Below are positions 59,276-64,000 of a stretch of DNA of 64,000 nt, in pieces. The notes under the pieces are model-generated. The model worked only from the letters and a program-made list of their open reading frames with translations, had not been told where the DNA came from and did not search any database. Made by a program: the position numbers and the translations under genes. How positions within the stretch are numbered: position 1 is the stretch's first letter; the number at the start of each line of letters is the position of its first letter. Source of the DNA: JAWKRB01 sp041389885 (GTDB taxonomy: Bacteria; Myxococcota_A; Polyangia; Polyangiales; Ga0077539); the NCBI GenBank assembly GCA_041389885.1, contig JAWKRB010000019.1, positions 1 through 64,000 on the forward strand. Direction: 5' to 3'.

Positions 59276-60772
59276 TCAGCGCGCGGCCATCGCGTCGGGA
59301 TCGGTGCGGTAGTGCTCGACATCGAAGCGCGCGGTGCGGCGTCGGTACTCGAAGGTGTACCCCGGCCAGAGACCCACGCTCTTGCCGTCGCGGTTCAGGT
59401 ACCAGCTCTTGCAGCCGCTCCGCCAGGTGGTGCCGCCCGCGCGTCGCTCCATCTCATCGACGAAGCCCGCGAGGGCGTCTTCGCGCACCTCGACCGCGCG
59501 CAACCCCCTGTCGCGCAAGCACCTGAGCGCGCCGAGCACATACTCGAACTGCGCCTCCATCATGAACACCATGGAGCTGTGCCCGAGGCCGGTGTTGGGT
59601 CCGGTGAGGATGAAGAGGTTGGGAAAGCCGGGCACGGTGGTCCCGAGGTAGGCCCTGGCCTCGCGCGCCCAGCGCGCGCGCAGGTCGACGCCGTCTCGGC
59701 CGAGGAGCGCGAAGGGGGCGGGCTGGTCGACGACCTGAAAGCCCGTGCAGAACACCACCGCGTCGACCTCGCGCGCCGCGCCCTGCTCGCCCACGAGGGT
59801 GTTGCCCCGCACCTCGGCGAGTCCTTCGGCGACGAGCTCGACGTGGGGCAGCGCGAGGGCGGGGTAGAACTGGTTCGAGGGCAGCACGCGCTTGCAGCCC
59901 ATCTCGTAGCGCGGCGTGAGCTTCTCGCGCAGGGCAGGGTCGGCGATGTGCTTGCGCAGGTTGCGCAGCGCGAGGCGCTCGCCCAGGCGGCGCAGGCGCG
60001 GCGCGTGAATGAAGGCCGTCGCGTCGAGGAGCTCGTTGGTCCAGTAGATCCTCGACCGCTGCGCGCGCTGCGCCGCGGGGACGAGCTCGTAGAGCGCCCG
60101 CTCGAGGGGGCCGATGTCGCGGTCGGGCTTCATCGGCACCCACGCGGGCGTGCGCTGAAACACCGTGAGCCTCGACGCCACCTTCGCCAGCTCGGGCACC
60201 ACCTGCACCGCGCTCGCCCCGGTGCCCACCACCGCCACGCGCTTGCCCTCGAGCCTCGCGGCGTGGTCCCACTTCGCCGAGTGCATCACCGGCCCGTCGA
60301 AGCCCGCGAGCCCTGGAATCTCGGGGATCTGCGGCCGCCCGAAGGTCCCGACGCCGCTCACCACCACCCGCGCCTCGATCGCCTCGCCGCCCTCGGTGTG
60401 CGCGGTCCAGATCCCGCGCTCGGCGTCGTACTCGCCCCGCGTCACCCGCGTCTCAAAGCGCGTGAAGCGCCCGAGCCCGTGCTTCTCAAAGCAGCGCCGG
60501 AGGTACCGCCGGATCTCACCCTGCCGCGCGAACTGCCGCGTCCACCCCGACCAGGGCTCGAAGGAGAACGAGTAGAGGTGCGACATCACATCGCAGGCCG
60601 CGCCGGGGTAGGTGTTGTCGCGCCACACGCCCCCCACGTCGTCGCTCGCCTCGACGATCGTGAAGGTCTCGACGCCCTCCTCCAGCAGCCGGATCGCCAT
60701 GCCGATGCCCGCGAAGCCCGCGCCCACGATCAGCACGTGGCGCGACGGGTCCGCCTCCTTCGATGCGCTCAT
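59276..60772 (-). CDS. flavin-containing Baeyer-Villiger-type monooxygenase
   Basis: 498 residues. The FAD site is LIVGAGFAGIGMAI near residue 15. The BVMO fingerprint F-x-G-x3-H-x3-W is complete (FDGPVMHSAKW, residues 158-168). The NADPH site is VVGTGASAVQ at 181-190. NTYPGAACDVMSHLYSFSF and TGPNTGLGHSS are conserved. The enzyme inserts oxygen into ketones (or oxidises N/S centres) with NADPH and O2. Cytosolic; no membrane helix. ATG 60772 is supported by a plausible promoter at 60781-60808. Confidence 0.92.
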   Translation of the reverse strand: MSASKEADPSRHVLIVGAGFAGIGMAIRLLEEGVETFTIVEASDDVGGVWRDNTYPGAACDVMSHLYSFSFEPWSGWTRQFARQGEIRRYLRRCFEKHGLGRFTRFETRVTRGEYDAERGIWTAHTEGGEAIEARVVVSGVGTFGRPQIPEIPGLAGFDGPVMHSAKWDHAARLEGKRVAVVGTGASAVQVVPELAKVASRLTVFQRTPAWVPMKPDRDIGPLERALYELVPAAQRAQRSRIYWTNELLDATAFIHAPRLRRLGERLALRNLRKHIADPALREKLTPRYEMGCKRVLPSNQFYPALALPHVELVAEGLAEVRGNTLVGEQGAAREVDAVVFCTGFQVVDQPAPFALLGRDGVDLRARWAREARAYLGTTVPGFPNLFILTGPNTGLGHSSMVFMMEAQFEYVLGALRCLRDRGLRAVEVREDALAGFVDEMERRAGGTTWRSGCKSWYLNRDGKSVGLWPGYTFEYRRRTARFDVEHYRTDPDAMAAR

Positions 60773-60780
60773 GGCGAGGC

Positions 60781-60808
60781 AACGTAGGATCTATTGAACG
60801 CAAGTCAA
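60781..60808 (-). promoter_or_regulatory. predicted promoter of the Baeyer-Villiger monooxygenase gene
   Basis: On the minus strand TTGACT (60808-60803), a 16-base spacer and TACGTT (60786-60781). The -35 match is good and the -10 weak. The region is also less GC-rich than its surroundings. Prediction by eye. Confidence 0.35.
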
Positions 60809-60824
60809 CAGCGCGCGTCTGCGA

Positions 60825-61550
60825 TCAGGCGAGGTCTCGGCTCGAGGCGACGCGCGCGGCGAGCAGCGTGGGCGCGGCGGTGTAGAGCGCGATCACCGCG
60901 AGGGACACAGGCCACGGCGGCGCGGCGGCGGTGCCCGTCGCGGCCTCGGTGACCATCCCCTCGACGCCGGCGAGCCAGCCCACGTGCGCGAAGAGCGAGA
61001 CGTACTTGAAGCCCGCGACGAGGTTGGGCAGCGCGCCCTCGACCACGAGGAGGATCGCCGCGGCCACCACCACCGGGTGCTTCGGCGCGAGCACGCCCAC
61101 GCCGAGGGCGAGGCCCGCGAGGCCCACCCCCTCGAGGGCGAAGGCCAGCGGGAGCCGCAGCAGGGCGCTCACCGTGGCGTCGCCCGTGAGCGCGTAGGCG
61201 ACGGCGAGGAGCATCCCCGCGAGGCCCAGGATCACCGCGCACAGCGTCGCGTTCGCCAGGAGCTCTCCGACGATGACGGTCCACCGCGGGATGGGGCGGG
61301 TGAACCAGTAGACCATGGTGCGGCGCTCGAACGACTCGCCCACCACCCCGGCCACCAGCGACACCGCGAGGAGGGGCGCGGCCACCCACGCCGCGAGGGG
61401 CGCCGCCGCGCTCAGGGCGCCATACCCCGACGCGCCGAGCGCCGCGCCGACGACGGCGGGGAGAAAGGCCACCGCCGCGAGCCCCCAGGTGCTCGGGCGG
61501 CGCGAGGCGCGCAGCAGCGAGGTCTTCGCGATGACCGCGACCGCGCTCAC
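60825..61550 (-). CDS. ABC-2 type transporter permease
   Basis: 241 residues from GTG 61550, overlapping the upstream ATPase stop by four bases (GTGA). Six hydrophobic segments are seen, with the ABC-2 hallmark of a charged loop between helices 2 and 3 (ESFERRTMVYWFTRPIPRWT). Together with the preceding ATPase it forms an exporter. It is the last gene of the four-gene ABC operon. Substrate unknown; ABC-2 exporters move antibiotics, lipids or polysaccharides. Confidence 0.85.
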   Translation of the reverse strand: MSAVAVIAKTSLLRASRRPSTWGLAAVAFLPAVVGAALGASGYGALSAAAPLAAWVAAPLLAVSLVAGVVGESFERRTMVYWFTRPIPRWTVIVGELLANATLCAVILGLAGMLLAVAYALTGDATVSALLRLPLAFALEGVGLAGLALGVGVLAPKHPVVVAAAILLVVEGALPNLVAGFKYVSLFAHVGWLAGVEGMVTEAATGTAAAPPWPVSLAVIALYTAAPTLLAARVASSRDLA

Positions 61551-62500
61551 GAGGCGCCCCCGACGTGCACGCCGCGGGGACCCGCGGTGAGGTAGCGAAA
61601 CACCGCGGCCAGGTTGTCGTCGGGCGAGGTGATCCCCCGGAGCGACACGCCGAGGCCCAGCGCGATTCGCGGGATCGCCGCGTAGCACGCGTCGGGCGCG
61701 TGGGTCTCGACCTCGAGGGCGTCGGGCTCGCGCACCCTCACCGCGTGCACCGAGGGCTCCGCGATGAGCGCCGAGGCGAGCCTGCGCGGCGCGTCGCAGG
61801 CGATCGACACGTGGTGCGGGTGCCGGTCGATGAGCGCGCGAATCGCGTGTAGGTCGCCCTGCGCGAGGAGCTGCCCCTGCCACAGCACCACGATCTCGCG
61901 GGTCATCGCCTCGACCTCGTCGAGGATGTGGCTCGACACCACCACCGTGCGCCCCTGCGCGCCGAGCTCCTGAATGAGCTGCACCATCTGCGCGCGCGCC
62001 AGCGGGTCGAGGCCCGTCATGGGCTCGTCGAGGAGCACCACCGAAGGGTCGTGCAACAACGCCTGCGCGAGCTTGGTGCGCTGACGCATCCCCTTGGAGT
62101 AGGTCGACACCCTGCGGTCCATCGCCGCCTCGAGGCCCACCTTCACCAGCACCGCGCGCGCGCGCTCCGCGGCCTGCGCGGCGGGAAACCCGTGCGCCTC
62201 GGCGAGGGCGCGCACGAACTCGTAGCCCGTGAGCTCCTCGAAGAAGACCTCGATCTCGGGCGCGTAGCCCACCTGTCGAAAGGTCTCCTCGTCGGGCACC
62301 GCGCGGCCGTGCACCCGCACCTCGCCGCGGCTCGGCGCGATCTCGCCGGTCATCACCTTCAGCAGCGTGCTCTTGCCCGCGCCGTTCGGGCCCAGAAGCC
62401 CCGTGATTCCAGGCCCGATGCGGAGGTTCACCTCCCGCAGCCCGAGCACGGGCCCGTACCACTTTGACACCCCGACGTACTCGATCACCGCGCCGCTCAT
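61547..62500 (-). CDS. ABC transporter ATP-binding protein (exporter type)
   Basis: 317 residues from ATG 62500. Walker A is GLLGPNGAGKST, the signature is VSTYSKGMRQRTKLAQ (a K-for-G variant of LSGGQ common in ABC-2 exporters), Walker B is VVLLDEPMTGLDP, and the H-loop is VSSHILDEV. The C-terminal 80 residues form a small accessory domain. Start and stop both overlap neighbours by four bases, so stoichiometric expression with the permeases is likely. Confidence 0.92.
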   Translation of the reverse strand: MSGAVIEYVGVSKWYGPVLGLREVNLRIGPGITGLLGPNGAGKSTLLKVMTGEIAPSRGEVRVHGRAVPDEETFRQVGYAPEIEVFFEELTGYEFVRALAEAHGFPAAQAAERARAVLVKVGLEAAMDRRVSTYSKGMRQRTKLAQALLHDPSVVLLDEPMTGLDPLARAQMVQLIQELGAQGRTVVVSSHILDEVEAMTREIVVLWQGQLLAQGDLHAIRALIDRHPHHVSIACDAPRRLASALIAEPSVHAVRVREPDALEVETHAPDACYAAIPRIALGLGVSLRGITSPDDNLAAVFRYLTAGPRGVHVGGAS

Positions 62501-63402
62501 CCCCGCACGACCTCCGCGGTCGAGAGCCGCCACGACGCGAGCGCGAGGGGCAGCGCGATCCACGCGAGCAGCGAGAGCCCCGGCACCAGCGCCGCCGCGC
62601 CCTGCAGCCGCCCGTCCCCCAGGAGCTGCCCCATGAGCATCGCCGACGCGCCCCCGAGGTCGAGCGCCGCGAGCCAGCGCTTCTCCATCGTCCCCGCGAG
62701 GATCGACGCGACCAGCATCGGCCCGATCACCATCGCCACGAACATCGCCTGCGCGATGCCCCGGCGCCGGGTGAGCGACGAGACCCCGAGGCTCAGCGCC
62801 CCCAGCGCCGCCGCGCGTCCGAGCGTGGGCCCGAGGGCCTTCGCGAACACCGCGGCCATCTCCAGCGCGCGCCCGCTCACCCCCGCGCGCACCGCGCAGA
62901 GCAGCGCGAGCGTGCTCACCATCGCGAGGGAGGCCCAGGCCGTCGCCGAGAGCATCCTCCCGAGGAGGTACTGCGGCACCGTCACCGGCCGTGAGAAATG
63001 AAACTGAAACGCCCCCGCGTTGAGGTCGGCGCTGATCGCCGGCGCGCCGCACTGGAGCACCAGCAGCAGCCCCGGAATGAACTGCATCCGCAGCGCCCAC
63101 ACCGCGGCCTCGGCGTCTCCCTCGAAGAGCGCGCGCAGGGCGCCGCCCGCGCCCATCGCCTCGCGCTCCATCATCGAGGTGAAGCCCCCCTGCCCCCCCC
63201 CCGCCGCGCCTGCCACGACGGCGAAGAGCAGGGCCGCGAGGAGCGAGAGCCGCACCCCCCGCTGGCGCCACTGGGTGATCAGCGCGTAGCGGGCGATGAC
63301 CAGCACACGCCACCAGGGCGCGCGTCGGCCGCCCTGATATCGCTGGTACGCGAGGTTGTGAATCACCCCGGAGGGCGGTGCGCTGGCGTCGTTCGTCGTC
63401 AC
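62497..63402 (-). CDS. ABC-2 type transporter permease with charged N-terminus
   Basis: 301 residues from GTG 63402, overlapping the upstream ATPase stop by four bases. A polar N-terminus of about 30 residues (VIHNLAYQRYQGGRRAPWWR) precedes six membrane helices. The loop with FQFHFSRPVTVPQYLLGRM is the coupling-helix region typical of ABC-2 permeases. Pairs with the partial ATPase gene upstream. Differs from the second permease in having the longer N-terminus, so the operon encodes two distinct exporter halves. Confidence 0.82.
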   Translation of the reverse strand: MTTNDASAPPSGVIHNLAYQRYQGGRRAPWWRVLVIARYALITQWRQRGVRLSLLAALLFAVVAGAAGGGQGGFTSMMEREAMGAGGALRALFEGDAEAAVWALRMQFIPGLLLVLQCGAPAISADLNAGAFQFHFSRPVTVPQYLLGRMLSATAWASLAMVSTLALLCAVRAGVSGRALEMAAVFAKALGPTLGRAAALGALSLGVSSLTRRRGIAQAMFVAMVIGPMLVASILAGTMEKRWLAALDLGGASAMLMGQLLGDGRLQGAAALVPGLSLLAWIALPLALASWRLSTAEVVRG

Positions 63403-64000
63403 TGGAGCAGCCGTAGAAACGCGTCGTCGAGGGTGGTCCGGTGCGCGGCGAGGTGGCGCACCTGCGTGCCGCTGGCCACCGCGGCGCGCCAGATGGGGTC
63501 AGGGTCGCCCGCCGTCGGCGTGCGCGCGACGAGGTTGAAGCCTTCGGACGAGACCACCGCGCAGCCCTCGGCGCCGAGCGCGGCGACGAAGCCCGCCATG
63601 TCGCCCTTCGCGCGCACCCGCCACGCGCCCTCGTCTCCACCCAGGAGCTCTCGCAGCGGCGACGACGAGAGCAGCTTGCCCCCCGCGAGCACCACGACGT
63701 GGTCGCAGACCCGCTCGACGTCGGCGAGGATGTGCGTCGAGAGCACCACGTCGCACCCGCGGCGGGTCTTCAGGTCGGCCACGAGCGCGAGCATCTCCTC
63801 CCGCGCCTGCGGGTCGAGGCCGTTGGTGGGCTCGTCGAGAAAGAGCAGGTCGGGGTCGTGCACGATCGCCGCCGCGAGCTTGGCCTTCTGCCGCAGCCCC
63901 GTGGAGTACCCCTGCACCGGGAGGTAGCGCTTGTCGTCGATGCCGACGTGAAACAGCGCGCCGTGCGCCCGCTCGATGGCCTCGCGCGGGGGCAGCCCCG
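63399..64000 (-). CDS. ABC transporter ATP-binding protein (5' partial)
   Basis: The frame is open to the right edge, so the N-terminal Walker A region is outside the window; about 200 residues remain. The signature GYSTGLRQKAKLA, Walker B LLFLDEPTNGLDP and H-loop LSTHILADV are present, plus a C-terminal accessory region of about 100 residues. Upstream residues GLPPREAIERAHGALFHVGI just inside the edge fit the Q-loop to signature linker. It is the first visible gene of the four-gene ABC operon. Confidence 0.88.
   Translation of the reverse strand, partial: GLPPREAIERAHGALFHVGIDDKRYLPVQGYSTGLRQKAKLAAAIVHDPDLLFLDEPTNGLDPQAREEMLALVADLKTRRGCDVVLSTHILADVERVCDHVVVLAGGKLLSSSPLRELLGGDEGAWRVRAKGDMAGFVAALGAEGCAVVSSEGFNLVARTPTAGDPDPIWRAAVASGTQVRHLAAHRTTLDDAFLRLLQ

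Noticed and set aside
1..64000. tRNA, rRNA, CRISPR or insertion-sequence features
   Set aside because: No spaced direct repeats, no transposase motif and no tRNA-like cloverleaf or T-loop sequence outside coding regions were seen.

Overview
The window is one continuous stretch of very GC-rich (roughly 70-73% G+C), gene-dense bacterial chromosome. Genes often overlap by 1-25 bases (ATGA, GTGA and TGATG junctions). The large genome style, the Ser/Thr kinases (one fused to an AAA ATPase and helical repeats), many lipoproteins with little outside recognition, two YaeI-like metallophosphoesterases and a B-type succinate dehydrogenase suggest a myxobacterium of the Polyangiales/Sandaracinaceae kind. 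That is inference from style; no rRNA or other phylogenetic marker is present. I saw no tRNA, rRNA, CRISPR array, insertion sequence or phage module.

Layout. 1-4.1 kb: the end of a FabI-like reductase, a VTT/DedA-like membrane protein, an outer-membrane-type lipoprotein, a metallophosphoesterase and membrane proteins. 4.1-12.7 kb (minus strand): a membrane protein, then a tightly coupled operon read from 12.7 kb downward: LpoA-like lipoprotein, ketosynthase, short KS/chain-length-factor-like protein, PlsC-type acyltransferase, acyl carrier protein, flavin-dependent-halogenase-like enzyme, GH5 hydrolase. 12.7-16.3 kb: sdhCAB. 16.4-20.8 kb: an exported protein, a front-end desaturase, a DUF202 protein, a 2,4-dienoyl-CoA reductase and a patatin. 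20.8-27 kb: a 1480-residue kinase/ATPase/TPR protein and a frameshifted kinase-LRR gene. 27-33 kb: a secreted repeat protein, a VTT protein, a second metallophosphoesterase, and a four-gene operon headed by an RlmI-like methyltransferase. 33-37.3 kb: a small protein, a lariat-debranching-enzyme-like (Dbr1-like) metallophosphoesterase and, divergent from it, a P-loop ATPase coupled to a STAND-like helical protein. 37.3-42 kb: a frameshifted GT39-like membrane protein, a small helical protein, prolyl iminopeptidase, an OPT transporter. 42-45.2 kb: a flavin/2Fe-2S reductase, MerR regulator and diiron-protein operon behind a dyad. 45.2-47.4 kb: an R. etli-type asparaginase and selD with an in-frame TGA (selenocysteine) codon. 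47.4-54.9 kb: a lipoprotein, ferredoxin reductase, helical protein, MiaE, PH-like protein, DUF547 protein, cytochrome P450. 54.9-64 kb: a zinc-ribbon membrane protein, a broken NRDE gene, a MATE exporter, a beta-propeller-like protein, a Baeyer-Villiger-type monooxygenase and a four-gene ABC exporter operon cut by the right edge.

What stands out. (1) selD appears to encode a selenoprotein: TGA sits at the catalytic Cys/Sec position, followed at once by a strong hairpin. (2) A bacterial Dbr1-like enzyme, with the catalytic GNHE motif changed to GNNE, is divergent from an ATPase/STAND-like pair; this is the best candidate for an undescribed system. (3) The halogenase/ACP/KS/CLF/acyltransferase operon resembles a stripped-down xanthomonadin or aryl-polyene locus. 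(4) A MerR-controlled diiron enzyme travels with its own electron-transfer flavoprotein. Three loci (25.3-27.0, 37.3-38.7 and 55.7-56.6 kb) carry multiple frameshifts with protein-like sequence continuing across frames. They are either recent pseudogenes or local sequencing indels.
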